In this document: positions 10,665-23,139 of the stretch, piece after piece
Layout: each line of letters begins with the position of its first letter
Numbering within the stretch: the first letter of the stretch is position 1
NCBI GenBank assembly: GCA_021234155.1
Contig: JAJEKV010000002.1
Span: 35,754,128 to 35,818,127 of the forward strand
Source of the DNA: Isoetes taiwanensis
Lineage: Eukaryota > Streptophyta > Lycopodiopsida > Isoetales > Isoetaceae
Direction of reading: 5' to 3'
DNA: 64,000 nt
Made by a program: the position numbers and the translations under genes
The notes under the pieces: model-generated
The model's input: only the letters and a program-made list of their open reading frames with translations
Databases searched by the model: none
What the model was told of the DNA's origin: nothing

Positions 10665-10701
10665 ATGCAAGAAAGTTCTCTAAAAAAGAACTTTCTTGCA
10701 T
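10665..10701. repeat. perfect 15-bp inverted repeat
   Basis: The arms 10665-10679 and 10687-10701 are exact reverse complements with a 7-base loop. The hairpin sits directly beyond the 3' end of the LINE whose pentamer tail begins at about 10703. Confidence 0.8.
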
Positions 10702-10702
10702 A

Positions 10703-12110
10703 AGAATAGAATAGAATAGAATAGAATAGAATAGAACCCACGTCCCGAAGGGTTTTCGAGGGAAAAACCTTAGCAGTAATAAATATGTTGGTACGCTGTA
10801 CAATTGTATAGGACAGTTCATTACCGTCCCGAAGGACACAACTGAGTTCGTGCATCCATAACCTCCTGGAGGTATGACCCCAACAAACCCACTGACGCCG
10901 TAGTCAATAACTGATGCAACGGCTGCCAAGGCACTAGTAATCGAATATATCGCTCTTGGATATGGGCAAACGCTGGGCAGATCTGGAGGGCATGACATTC
11001 ATCCTCAATGGCACCCTGGTGCAACACTGGCAAAGCCTTTGCTCTCGTGCTTCCCGAGCCCAACGTCCTGTTTCAATGCGGAGGCGATGTGCACCCGTGC
11101 GAATGGAAGCTAAAAGTCTGCGCTTCTTCATGGGCAGCTGGGTGTACAGGTACTGGTGTGGGCCTCTCGTGAGCCTAGGATTGACCTGCTGCTGATAGTG
11201 TGCTAGCTTAACGTGCGTTAGAGCATCTGCATCCCAGAGCTTATGAAGGAAAGTAGCATCTAGGTACAACTTAAGTGCCTTGTGATCTTTCTTTGTCCTT
11301 ACATGTACGCATCTGTTTGCTTGTACACCCCAGCGTGAGAACCACTGAGCTTGCTTGTCCTTCCAGCAGGATTTCAGGCGTTGGGGACCCATCGCCATGG
11401 CCAAATCAAGGTTGGGCAAACGTGTATCAGCCATAGCAACCACCTTTTGGAAGTAAATGATATGGCATTCCAATGCAGCCCGTTGAAGGGGTAGAAAGCC
11501 TGTCTCCTGGAGTAGGATCTGGTATGGAACTGTGGACTTCACCCCAAGGGCTCGTGCCAAGAAGGCCTTCTGCACCTGCTCGAGGTCATTCCAAGTGTTG
11601 AGGGATATCACTGGACCCCACACTTCTGCCCCATACAAAAGGACCGGCTCGACCAAGACCCGAAACAAGTGTGACTGGTGGCCCCAGGCATACAACTCTA
11701 CCTTGTGGCTGTTGTTTTGCATGGCGTACAGTGCTTTCCAACCCGCCGTGACCCGCAACCTGATGGCAGCATCCCAATGGGTGGTAGTTGAGAACTCGAT
11801 CCCCAAGTACTTGTAGGTCGGAGCCACCTTTACATCTTGTCCCTGGTAAGTGAATGAGGGAAGCCTTGGCTGACGGGATGATGAAACTAGCAGCACCCTA
11901 GTTTTGGCCAAGTTAACTCGCATACCAGTGAATCGGCAAAACGTGTCAAGAGCATCCCCTCTGGAGTATAGGCCAGGAGGTTGACATCGTCAGCATATAT
12001 GAGTTGCCGGATTGTGTGATGCATGAGATGGGCGCCCGCACCTCCATGCTCAGAGAGCAACAGAATATACAAAAAGACTTGCTCTTCTGGTGAAGCCATC
12101 TATGCCTTTC
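10703..12110 (-). mobile_element. 5'-truncated LINE (non-LTR retrotransposon)
   Basis: On the minus strand this holds the C-terminal half of a non-LTR reverse transcriptase. The segment from 12099 contains YADDVNLLAYTPEGM, the catalytic YADD box. After a frameshift near 11930, the frame 11923-10934 continues with the thumb (CLGIEFS-like YKYLGIEF), then EVWGPVIS, QVQKAFLARALG and a Cys-rich tail (CQCC). The 3' end is marked by a pentamer tail of TTCTA repeats (plus strand 10706-10735). It is truncated upstream of the catalytic box and frameshifted, so it is dead. A second copy lies at 48817-49640. Confidence 0.85.
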
Positions 12111-13160
12111 CCCAAGCCTGCCCTACTGCTAGTTTTGTATTTGTTTAACCATTGTTTATTTTCGAAGGGTGGGAGTTGCCACATATTTGCACAAGAAAGA
12201 AGCAAAACAAAGGACATCGAACTCCCTTCTTTGCATGTCTATATCATCTTTAGATTGTAGTAAATTCAGCATACAGTATTCACAACATGCAAATTTTAAC
12301 TTGCTAATTAGAAAAGGCTGGTAATTATCAATGCAAAATAATCTATCTTTAGCATGAGGGCCACATGCATAATTACTTACAAAGTGCACGTCCCTTAGGA
12401 AGAAAGGTGTCTATAGGATCAACATCATACTCCAAATTTTGCTTAGTAAAGCAATTGGGCTTATTTTAGTGTTATCGTTCTGAATCCCATTACTGTAAAG
12501 TTTCTTTCAACTTCATGCATAAAATGCTAATGACTGGCACAAATGATCAGAGTAGGACAAAGTATTCTAAATCGATATTTTTTTTGCCTCCTAAACAGAA
12601 TAAAATGCTAGTGCACTAAGGATTACCTTCTAGTCTTTTTAAAATGGCATATGTTCAGTTTGGATTGGGAGTTGTGGTTAACACAGTAGAGTGGTTGTGG
12701 AAAGAGGATGTGTGCTTTTGTGGTCATCATCAATTCCCACAAGCGTAATTGTGCGCACATGTTCATGTCACTGGTGATTATCTGCCAGTGGATATGCCAT
12801 TGTGACTCATCTTTTTTTAAGTTTGTCTTTATCAATTAGTTGCATTCATCTTAGCTTGTAGGTCGTATTTGAGTTGTAGTGTTGGACCTATTACCAAAGT
12901 TGACTCATGTTAGTTCAAGTGAGAAAAGTAGTAAAGGACGGTTGGGCTGCATTCAGCCTTATCCGCCAATGTGACGTCGCCACGTGTCACATTTTCTTTT
13001 TGTGGATTTCTCCTGGCGCGTTGCTGGTCTACATTCTGTCATTGCTGGTCGACATTCTGAATTTTGTTCCGCTGTTGCTCCACATTCTGTACAAAGAACA
13101 TCTGTGCCGTCCACGTGGCAGCGATCAACGGCTGAAATGCAGCCCAACCGACCTTCACGT
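12111..13160. other. intergenic, no recognisable gene
   Basis: The stretch is AT-rich to about 12900, then more balanced, with short repeated phrases such as GACATTCTG and CACATTCTG between 13030 and 13090. No exon, transposon terminus or RNA gene is supported. Confidence 0.4.
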
Positions 13161-13165
13161 TAATC

Positions 13166-13263
13166 GAATGGCCCGCTGGGCTTGATTCCAGCGCAGTCAA
13201 ACCACCTCCGCCTCCGCCGTCGGCCAGTTTTCCTGCGCTGGAATCAAGCCCAGCGGGCCATTC
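13166..13263. repeat. 31-bp perfect inverted repeat (hairpin)
   Basis: Arms 13166-13196 and 13233-13263 are exact reverse complements around a 36-base, CCT/CCG-rich spacer. The pairing stops cleanly outside the arms. It could be a fold-back insertion or a hairpin RNA source; neither is shown. Confidence 0.9.
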
Positions 13264-13972
13264 CCTTATACGGAAAGTACCCAACGACCAAAGCAACCAA
13301 AAGTGAGATGCGCGACTTCATATTCCCACGCATTTATATCATTGTTTTGGATTCCCCATATTGTGCATGATTTCACACATACTGCGCCCATCTTTTTTCC
13401 TCAACTTGTCACTTTTTTAAAATGCAATTATCTAGCATATTCCCTTGCATGATGCAATAGTTTAAATACATTTCCCCTTCTCTAAAATTGGAAGTTTGGA
13501 GTGTTAGAAAGAACACCTTTTCCCTCTCACAATTAATCGGCCATAGATATTGATTTCTAGACAAACTCGAGGATGATCAACTGTTTGCTTCATTTCGTCG
13601 GCTTGACGACTTCAGAAAAGGCACGCATTTTACAGGGATAGCAAGGCATTTTAGTTTTTATGTCTTTGCATTCTAAGGTTCTTTCAAATTAGCTTTTGGA
13701 AGGCTTAGCAACATAGATGCCTAGACAGCTGCTGCAAACATCCAAAATTGCGCAACTCCACTTTGTATCTACATCTTAACATTGTCATTGTTAAGATAAA
13801 CAAGGATTCAATTCAATTGAATTGTGGTATGCATAGTTTTTGCAAATTTAAAAAATTGTGCCGTGGCGTAATTAATTTTTAACAGGTATTCTTATATGGA
13901 TGCTTATTGTTGGAATCCATAATAATGCCACTTATACTTATCTTGTGTCAAAATATGTATACGGGTTATCAT

Positions 13973-14092
13973 ACTTCTTCTTATCATTTCTATATCCTTA
14001 TCCCTTGGTCCAATTTACCTCATGAAACAATTTACTTCTTCTTATCATTTCTATATCCTTATCCCTTGGTCCAATTTACCTCATGAAACAAT
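13973..14092. repeat. 61-bp tandem duplication
   Basis: The unit at 13973-14033 is repeated with essentially no change at 14034-14092, and ends exactly where the Helitron begins. From 13400 to 13972 I see no gene. Confidence 0.85.
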
Positions 14093-16670
14093 CCTATATT
14101 ATAAAATTTTAATGTATGTTTGTCTTCAACCTCGCCCTAAAAATTGGGCGGTTCAGATTTAACCTAAGAATTGGACGACCCAGATAGCCCTAATTTCTTC
14201 TCGCTCACTTTTTCCACGGGTCTAAAGCAGATATGGCAGGGCAGGGGAGGGTCGCTGAGCAGGGCGATGGCAGGTGTGGTCTTCAGAACTTGGTGAATCT
14301 TACTATTGGTAAAACTATGAACTCGCAGCATCTTCCGGCATTGAAATCTCAGCTTTACTCCTTCACTTCCGGGATTTACTCTTTCACTTCCGGGATTTAC
14401 TTCGCAGTTCCTTTACTTCCGGGATTTTGTTTTATACAAGGGCTTCACCTGCTATAGTATTTCCCCATCTCTGTGATCCATCTGAGGTTAGGATGCTCTG
14501 ATAATTCGTGATTTAGGCTTCACCTGCTGTAGTACTTTGTCCATCTCTGTGATCCATCTGAGATTAGGATGCTCTGATAATTCGTGACTTAAGCTATCTG
14601 CCAAAAAATAGCCAATCGAACTGTGTTTTTCTTTTGCAGAGATTATGTGCATTTTCCATCTTATCATTTTCTGGAGCTTTTAGCTTTTGACAGTGCAAGC
14701 TAACTTGCAGAAACAGTAATAAAAGCCAGGTATTTTGTAGTGGTAAGCTCATCTTCCCTCCTTTTGTTTCTACCAGACAATGTGGAGATAATTTCTACAT
14801 TTTGGATTTGCCCATGCTTGGCAAGATGGCGAACCGAGCTGTATTTTTCTTTTGCAGAGATTACATGGGGAAACAACAATAACATCCAGGTATTTCACCT
14901 TAGATCATTCCAGGAATCTTATATGTGTTGGTAGTTTGTTAAGATTTGTTGTTCATAAACTAAAGTTCAAACAATTTCTTGCAGTAATTCCATCTGATTA
15001 TTATGACTTACCCTTTAACGATGTCATGAATTGCAGAATTTTGCTCTTTTCTTGAGAGAACAAGATGCTTTTGATTTAAAGTCTATTATGTAGCCTATCA
15101 CACATCAGCGTACCACGCATCGCATGAAGGTCTGCTACAAGTAAGTTCTCTTCTTTGCATTCTGCAGAACAAAGGGCAAGACATGCTAGCTATTTAGAAA
15201 AATTTTCAATTCCAGAAATAGGCATAAATTATCTTAGATGATGACATGTTTTAAATCCTAATTTGTTATTTTTGCAGGTTCAAAATCACTTTGTGTGGCA
15301 TACACCACCTCTACCGTATGATATCGTTCACATGGTCATATATGAACTTTGGTTTAGACATCATGCAGTTCAATATAAGAAATGAGGAGTTGACTAAGGA
15401 ATTGCAGAAACATCTACGACTTTAATGCATAAGGCAGTCTCATTAATATGAAACGATGGTATAGTTCTTATAGTAGGCATCTGATATCCTCAGTCCTTGC
15501 AGTTCCCTCCAAGCAATTCTACTTCAGAGATTTTGAGGCTGTTTAGGTTGTAGATAAATAAAAGGTCTAACTTGCTCACAAAATGCTGCAACATGAACTT
15601 TGTAGATGGGGTGCTTAAATTTGGTGGGCATGAAGAAATAAAACATATCAGAAGCAGATGAACATGTGGTAGCAGGCAGATTGGTATCTTCAAGGCATTC
15701 TGTTTACTTGCTTGAATTTTCTATATAACATGCCTCCCTTTCTTATCCCAATACTGAGGAAGGAGATTCCACGTCAATTTCTACCCATTTACCGGGCTAC
15801 CACAAATTCTTTAAAACTAATTAGAAATGTTCTTGGCCCTGCGATAAAAACAGTAGCTCTATGATATCAATTACCAAGAATTGTGAGTTTTACAATGCAG
15901 ATATATTGTAAAAGGAAGTGTCCTGTTATGATGAGATGGTGTGTCACTCAAACTTGAGAACATGATTATGTTGAAATTCCACTAACATTCTGCTATGCCA
16001 GGTCTTTTGAGAGCATGATTTAATGTTGAAATTCCTCCTAAGAACATGATTTAATGTTGAGATTCCACCAGTATTCTTCTATGCCATGTTAGAAAAAAGA
16101 ATGAACTTATTTTTCTCTTTGGCTTGGGACAATGGTAATTATGAATGGGAATGGAAGCATGGGACAATGGTTTGCTCACTCCTTAATGGGAGCAAAAGCG
16201 TCAAACAATGGCTTGCTTACTCCTTTAACAGAAATGAAAGCGTGGGACAATGGATTGCTCACTCCTTATCAATTTGGTCCACATTTGATAAAATTCTCTG
16301 TTACTATTTTTTTTTGCAACACACTTTTTGTTAATGGTTCAAAATAAAGCTTTGCTACAACATTACAATAGGCACATATGGGATACATATATTCAAGATA
16401 ATCCATTGACCCCATCTTTCATCCTTTGCAATGTTCATATTTTATTTTTTGTAATGTTTCACATTTAGTTAGCAAGACTCATGAGCACAAGTTTCATATT
16501 TTATGTACACACACAATTAACAACATCCAAGTATTTCTAAGGTGCAAAGTGCTTTTAAAGTAGCTATAGGTAAAGGTGCAACACACAATGAACAACAATA
16601 TGCAAATGCACAGGTTCTAACATTTATAGGTTCTAGAATTATGCCCAGCAACGCTGGGCACTATTACTAG
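14092..16670 (+). mobile_element. non-autonomous Helitron, complete
   Basis: The left end is TCCTATATTATAAAA after an A at 14091. The right end has a 7-bp stem hairpin, GCCCAGC AAC GCTGGGC (16643-16659), then ACTATTA and the terminal CTAG (16667-16670), followed by T. This is the classic plant Helitron structure inserted between A and T. At 2.58 kb it encodes no Rep-helicase. It contains a short exon-like frame at 14233-14360, three copies of a TTCACTTCCGGGATTTA-type repeat (14358-14428), a 75-bp tandem repeat (14442-14590) and a three-copy repeat of about 47 bp near 16125-16265. Some of this may be captured host sequence. Confidence 0.88.
16643..16659 (+). terminator. Helitron 3' hairpin
   Basis: A 7-bp GC-rich stem with a 3-base loop lies 7 bases before the terminal CTAG. 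In Helitrons this hairpin signals the end of rolling-circle transposition. Confidence 0.85.
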
Positions 16671-18565
16671 TCCCATAATATATTTTATTGCTAGTTTCTT
16701 TTTCTTCAATTGCCCTTCATTTCTTCCCTTCCTCCCAACCCGTAGCCACCCAACCTTTCCCCCAAGCCTACTTTACTGATAGCCCCCCTTTAAAAAAAAA
16801 AAAAACTTTCTTTCTAGGGTAAGAGTATATATTATATTATCTCTAATATATATCTCTATTATATAATTGTAATAGGAGGGATAAGGGGGCAGCTTAAATT
16901 GTTTTTCGACATTTATATCTATGTTTAGGTTTACATACGTGGATGCACCAAAAAACTTAAGAAGGATGCATGGCTTTCTAGAAATTGCTCTTATCTGGAA
17001 TGTCCAACTTCTAGAAGTTTTGATTAGAATTCTAAAGGGATCTGTGTTCTTTTTTATTTTGTATTAAAAAACAGTACGCATTCGTTGAATTTAAATTTGT
17101 AAATGGTATTCAGTGGGCTATGGGTGGCAAGCTAGAAACTTGAGCCCAGTTCTTGGTGGATTGAAGGAAAGCAGCATGTTATTGAAGCTTCGTTGTCGCC
17201 ATCACGAATTTGTCTTGGATGCAGTCACCCTCCCCTGGAAGCACGCTTGCCTTATCAGACCTCCCTGTCAAGCCCATGTCAAGGCCAAAAGCTCTATCCT
17301 TTTTTATTCTACGGAGGCAGCACAGAGTCACGACAAAGGAAGATTCAGTTTTTATTTGGGACTGCACAAAATCGTGAGAGCTCACGTGTTTAGACCTAAA
17401 AGACCACAGATGCATTCATTATGTATGACTTACCAATTAGGACTGGTATTTAATATGCTTACCATGAAGTTAATAGATGTGTGTATCTATCATTAGCTAG
17501 CGCAGGTTTTTGTAATGAATACAGATATACCATTCATTGTTCAAAGGTACATAGTGTTTATCAGGACTCCGTTGTTATATATATATATGTAAAAGATGAT
17601 GCTCGCTGATTTCTGCATTGAATTGGTGAATTGTGCTTGATGGTGCAAATGGTGCAAAGCATATTTCTGGTGGTTGCTCTATACACAGGCACTTTATCTA
17701 GAAATCTATATCTATATGATTACCTGGTGTTTGCAAATATTTAGTTGTGCCATGCCTTCTTTGTCCTATAAATGGGGAGGGTTTTATGTTCTCACATCAA
17801 TTTGATGGTTATTATGACTATAACATGTGCTATTAGATGATGGTTACTATGAGTATAACATGTGCTATTAGAAGAAATGGACATAACACTTGGACATGTA
17901 CGTCGTACGCACATAAGCACCCACTAAAAAAACAAACTAGTGGTGGCATCTACAAAAAAAACAAACTAGCGGTGGTGACTGTCGTCGCGATAAATCCTCG
18001 TGAGGTCGATAAGGGGGCAGGTTACACCTGGCTTGCTTAATGTTTTTTCTATGCTTAGAATTGAACACTGAAGGGCATTCTAGAAGCTATCCTAGAACGT
18101 GCTCCAGCCTTCCAGGAATGATCTGGACGGTTGTTCTTTGTTATAGAAAAGAGAGCACAGTGCTAGTGAAGCCCATTGTTTAAGTTGATTGCGAGTTGAA
18201 GCAGCTAATGAAGGTCGAAAATCGTAATTCTAAATTTTGGTAATGCGGTGTCTCGATGGTTCTGCTGTAGCATGCCATTTATCTGGTGGTCGTACCATTT
18301 GTTTCGCAGTACTGAGGAGTCATGGCAAACTCCAGATTTCAGTTTTAGGGATCGACGACAAACTCCGAATTTCAAAACTTCTTTTCTATGGACAGGCATT
18401 TTTCGTGACCGTGCTTGGGAATATTTTGATCAGCCTCGATTTGAACCCTTGATTTGTTAAACTAATTGGAGCCCACTTGATTCCGACCAATTTTTTACTG
18501 TTTGGTTCGTTAATCTCTTCAGGTGAGGGCTTCTATTAATGTCAAATCGTTAATCTAATCATATC
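16671..18565. other. intergenic, no recognisable gene
   Basis: Open frames such as 17113-17496 show no known motif. There is a short T/A tract near 16789 and a repeated AAACAAACTAG phrase near 17929-17968. Around 18310-18400 a phrase (AAACTCC, then GAATTTC or GATTTC) is repeated. No gene is supported. Confidence 0.4.
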
Positions 18566-18587
18566 AAATGGCGCCGCGGCGCCATTT
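18566..18587. repeat. perfect 22-bp GC-rich palindrome
   Basis: The palindrome is centred on GGCGCCGCGGCGCC with AAAT and ATTT edges. Related half-sites (GGTGCCATTT, AAATGGCGCCA) lie near 18633 and 18699. They precede an unrecognised coding block, as at 8.1-10.2 kb. Confidence 0.85.
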
Positions 18588-18759
18588 CGGATTCAGTAGT
18601 CTTGACTGTAGGTTAGAATTCTGTCGTTTCCTTGGTGCCATTTGAGATTTCCTAGGCTTTAGTATATAAGTTTACTAGTGAGTTTTAAGTTTTACCTTTG
18701 AAATGGCGCCACAACGCCTTTTGCATTCCATTGATAACACATGTCTTTTGCATTCAGCG

Positions 18760-19968
18760 GTATCTGGCTCGAGCAAAATTTACCATGCATGGTAAGCAGT
18801 CCAAAGACTTCAATTGATGGGTATTCATGCCAGAGGATATCTTTCAGCTGTTCCAGTCTCTGTGGAACCAATGGAAAACTAGCAAGCTCAAAGACAACAG
18901 ACGCCAGCCTATAGTATGTGTCTGGGCCAAGGATAGTGACTACTTCAGTCAGACTTATCTGCGGTGCCTCAGAGGCATGCACTATGAGGATTGCAGGGTC
19001 TTATTCTAGGAAGTGCTTGACGAGAAGGTATATGTTAAGGTCTCCACTGATTACACAGATGACCACTTCTTCAAGACGAGAGACCTCTTAAGACATTAGA
19101 GTTCTTGAAGAAGGAAATATTTGAATATGTCAAGGATAACTTCCCAAGGAAGTTCATCTCCTTTGAAGACTTCTGTTCAACGGTGCCAGGCTTTGATGAT
19201 GATGACAGCTTAAAGGCCATAGGGACACTGCATAACAAATGGGTCAACGATGGCACTTCCAAGGAGGGAATTTTTGGAAATATACCTCCAGCCTTGGCGA
19301 GGGGTCATAAAAAATAAAGTTATGTAGAGGGATGACACTGAAGACTTCCGCTACGAGGTTGAACTCATTAATAGCAGAGGGCAGATCAAATGCACTCCTG
19401 TGCCAGCCTCTATGATTGTTTTGGATACGCGGAGTCTAACTCCAATGTGGGATCAATCGACACTGTCCAAATTTTTTGACACTGCCGTCAAGAACACCAC
19501 TACTGAATCTTTTTGGATAGTTTGCTTTACACGCCCAGAACACTATTTTATTGTCTCCTCAGTGTTCGATTACTTCTCTTGTGGTGCTTTTCGCAGAGCT
19601 GCGTTGATTCATAAAAGGTTCTGCATCACCTCGAACATGATCCGGTCAAACAACAGTGCCTGAAGGGGATTCTTGGTAAGCTAGACCGCGTCCTCAATCC
19701 TATCCTGGCTGCAGTCCCTGTGTCCCAGCATCAAGATGCTGTTGAAGGTGGAGGTGAGGAACATGCACAAACAGGCCAAGCACCTAAATCACCTAAGATT
19801 GCTGATGTTGACTACGAGGCTTTTAAAGAAGCTAAGTTCGACCTCGATAATCTCGATGAAGGTGACCTCACTACCTATGCATTTGATTTTGATCCCATCA
19901 ATGGTGTTGGGCCATCTAATCCTCTTGCTGGCACTGAGCAGCCTGATACAATGGAAAAAGACTTGTAA
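18760..19968 (+). pseudogene. unrecognised coding block
   Basis: Coherent coding text runs through several frames. 18827-19009 includes EDIFQLFQSLWNQWKTS. 19105-19317 includes FISFEDFCSTVPGFDDDDSL. 19400-19663 includes FWIVCFTRPEHYFIVSSVF. 19720-19968 is acidic, includes FKEAKFDLDNLDEGDL and ends at a stop. Frameshifts or introns separate them. No family is recognised. The acidic tail and the upstream palindrome recall the block at 8.4-9.9 kb in architecture only. It is probably a dead element-encoded protein. Confidence 0.4.
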
Positions 19969-20239
19969 ATTATATGTACCTCAAATGTAAAAGTAATATT
20001 TTTTTGTATATAAATTTATCGAGCTCATATATTGCTCGTGTCTCCAAGTGTCTATGGATGTGCAAATCTTCCTTGTTATAAAATTAATCTTGTTCTTAGC
20101 TGTAATTTCTGCACTGTAATTTTTCTAATGGCGTTAGATAATGGCACTTCACATGCACAAATGCACATAATGGGGCCATAATAGCTCAAAAATTGGTCAT
20201 GAAAAAGACTAGAAAATAATTTCGTCACTAATTGGAATC

Positions 20240-21805
20240 ACAAAATTTCTCATTTTAATGAAATGGTGTTTCTTTCATATCAACAAGTTTTGTGTCATCT
20301 TCTGCAATGCCATTCAAGTACTCCATCATATGATCTAGACCTTCGTAGACCTTGCCAATGCAGGGTTGCAAACCATCTACCAATCTCAACATCTTGTTTA
20401 TCCTTGTTCCAATCTTATCAAGATGCTCAATATCTTTACAAAATAATCCATCGAATGCAATGCCAATAACATCTTTGCCTGTATAATAATATCGTACAGT
20501 TTAGTCATTCTTTCTGATATAAGATATGAATGAATATATTAATTAAGTACGAATGAATACATTGGTTAAATATTAAAAAGAAAACATACCTGTATCAGAA
20601 CTTGCTTCTTGTAGACGAAGGGAACTTGGATCAGTGAAGAGGTGATGAATTGAGTCTTCGCACTCCACAAGACGTTCCATCATCAAAAAGTTATAAGCAA
20701 ACCTCTTCTCACAATACTTCTGAAGGTCCTTATCCTTGCTCAGCTTTCAAAACATAGTCAAGACCTTTGAGTGTGAATTCACAAATGTCACAAGCTTTTT
20801 TTACTTCTTTATAGTGGGAGCACACCAATCTAACTTTCCAATGTCTTTCATCATATTGTTTATACAATGGGCAATACATGGACTAAAACAAATATGTGGA
20901 TACGCATCAGAAAGCATTCTACCAGCAAGCCTATTTGTGGGTTCTCCATCTTCCACAAATTGAATTACATGATCGGTTCCCACATATTCAACGGCTTCTT
21001 TCCATATAACAAACAAATTTTCCAGTCTCTTTCCTAATGATGTATAAAAGGATTTCAAAAAATAAACCTTTTCAGCAGAGTATACAACAATACCTTGTAT
21101 GCATCTTGATCTTTCATCCGTCCACCCATCGCCAATAATTGTGGCTCCATATCTTTTCCAGCATTCATGAGCACTTCTAAGCATCTCTTCTCCAAGTCTC
21201 TCCTTCTCTGCTTTAAGATAGAAACCAGATACTTCTTGTGATTTGGAAGCCTATAACCAGGTCCATATGTAATAGCTTGATTCAAAGCATCCTGAAAATA
21301 AGAGCATTCAACAATGCAGAAAGGAGTATGGTTAATGTACAATGCCCTGCACATAGCTGCATCTACTTCCTTCTTTCTGGTTTTATCAAGGATTGTTACA
21401 ATGTCTTGTTGCCTCATTTTTTTTGCGGTAGCGAGAGGAGGCATACTTACTCCCGATCTCTTGAAGTATGAATGCAAATTAGCATGATCCATGTCTACAA
21501 CATGAGATGAGGACTCACTTGAATGGGTTTGCTTACCTTGATGTAGAAGAGGTATCTATGCCACGGGATGGATTATAAACTTTGATCTTAGTTGCATCTA
21601 GTTCAATAGCCTTTTCTTTCAACTCTGCTCTTTTTTCGTCAGTAATGCTCATATAAAAGACTATGTCTTTGCCCTCCTCGTGTATCAAGTGCGCCCTCAC
21701 CCTATCTGGACCACCTGTTTTGTTGGCTTTGCAATACTTGCATATCTAAGATTTATGGACTACCACATCAACTTCGTTCCACCAAACAAATGTTCTGTTT
21801 GTCAT
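20240..21805 (-). pseudogene. hAT-type transposase remnant (BED finger and DUF659)
   Basis: From 21805 downward on the minus strand, a BED-type zinc finger can be read: ICKYCKANKTGG, then RVRAHL. An in-frame stop lies just before it, near 21745. The next frame (21492-21055) is the linker. The frame 21184-20801 carries the DUF659 core, with GATIIGDGWTDERSR, FLKSFYTS, VIQFVEDGEPTN and CIAHCINNMMKDIGKL, matching the usual D and H positions of plant hAT transposases. Remnants of the C-terminal part appear to 20250 (GLDHMMEYLNGIAEDD). Several frame breaks make it inactive. I did not find terminal inverted repeats. Confidence 0.8.
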
Positions 21806-22354
21806 TCTATAAAATAGAAGAGAAAGAAATGAATTACAATTTCCTACAAAATAATGCAAATAGAAAACAACTTCGAAGGCATGAATTTACATCTTTCTGG
21901 AAAGTGGAACAATAGATTGACAAGATCATGAACAGGGGCTAACGATGATGAATTGGAAAAACAATATTTTTATAAAAAATGTGGCCTTGTTTAATGTGGG
22001 GGTTTAGGAGGCAAGATTTTGAATCTCAAAGTAAAGCAAAGAATTTCAGAGAATTAAGTAAGGAAACATTTTTTTTTTTTGGCTGACAAGATTTAAGCCA
22101 TTCTTACTCTTGTTCTCCAAGAATAATGGTTTTACATTGTAGTATTTACAGACAAACTGTAGCAGATACTGTACAGCAGTACAGCAACAACTGTAGAATG
22201 GGCACTGACTAGCAGAGCTTCTTCGATTTAACATGTTGCTCACACCTAGAAAGGATAAAAGGCAACTTCTAGCTCATTGAAGGAAATGAGCTCTGATTTC
22301 TTTACTTCTTGTCCTAGTTCAGGTCTGATAAGGCATCCTTTCTTCTTGTTGTCT

Positions 22355-22390
<36 letters not shown>

Positions 22391-23130
22391 TAATAGTATG
22401 TAAATAAATACATTTATTCATGGCTCCATAGTAGCCAGATAGCCTAAAACTTTACAGCACAAGATCTCCCAAGGGTGGGGATAGAGGTAAAAAACACCAT
22501 TCGACAATCCATCTCAAAGTGAGCGATCCTGATTTACCTGCAGATGATACTCCTTTAAGTTCCACCTCCGAGAATGCAACAGACACGAACAGTGGAGTGG
22601 AGGCTTCATCCCTCGCATTAACTCGACCCCTATTCTATCTATACCGCAGTACTACTGGAAGAAGGATTACTCTTTTCCAATTTCTTGTACTTAAGAGTAC
22701 ACATTCTCACCATCTTCCTTGGAATACAGATACAAGAGCCTCCCCCAACAGGGTGGTCCACATTCACTCCGTTTGTCCATGACATATGCTTGAGTTTCGT
22801 CTGCACTGCGCTCTACCCGCCATTAGGGAGCAGCTATAAAGACATATGGTCCTCCCGTCCCATGCCTTATTGAATCCTTACCCTGCTGCAGATTGTTTTC
22901 TTGATGCAGATCCCTGAAGCCCACCCCTCCTTCCAGCTGGGATGGAAGAGGGACAACATGAAAGAGGCAAAATCTTTCGAAAATCATAAGCTAAACATCC
23001 GAAACAATTGTGGCTAAACTTAAGCAAGACTGCACAACACATACATCCAAAGCCCTCAACTACAACAAAACACATTCCAGCTAAAGTCTACTATTCCTGA
23101 AAGGCCTCCTTCGCACACCCTTAAGTCACC
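21806..23130. other. repeat-rich spacer with poly-T tract
   Basis: A tract of about 30 T at 22359-22388 is followed by ATTAATAG-type sequence, as expected for the 3' end of a minus-strand poly-A retroelement. A shorter T run lies at 22070-22080. Open frames at 22519-22780 have no recognisable domain. No host gene is supported. Confidence 0.45.
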
Positions 23131-23139
23131 CCGAAAAAT

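Noticed and set aside
10956-11816. Plus-strand frames opposite the LINE reverse transcriptase
   Set aside because: They are shadows of the minus-strand RT, which has clear motifs.
16086-16347. Frame with repeated Asn-Gly-Leu-Leu-Thr-Pro text in the Helitron
   Set aside because: It is a translation of a three-copy DNA repeat, not a protein-coding gene.
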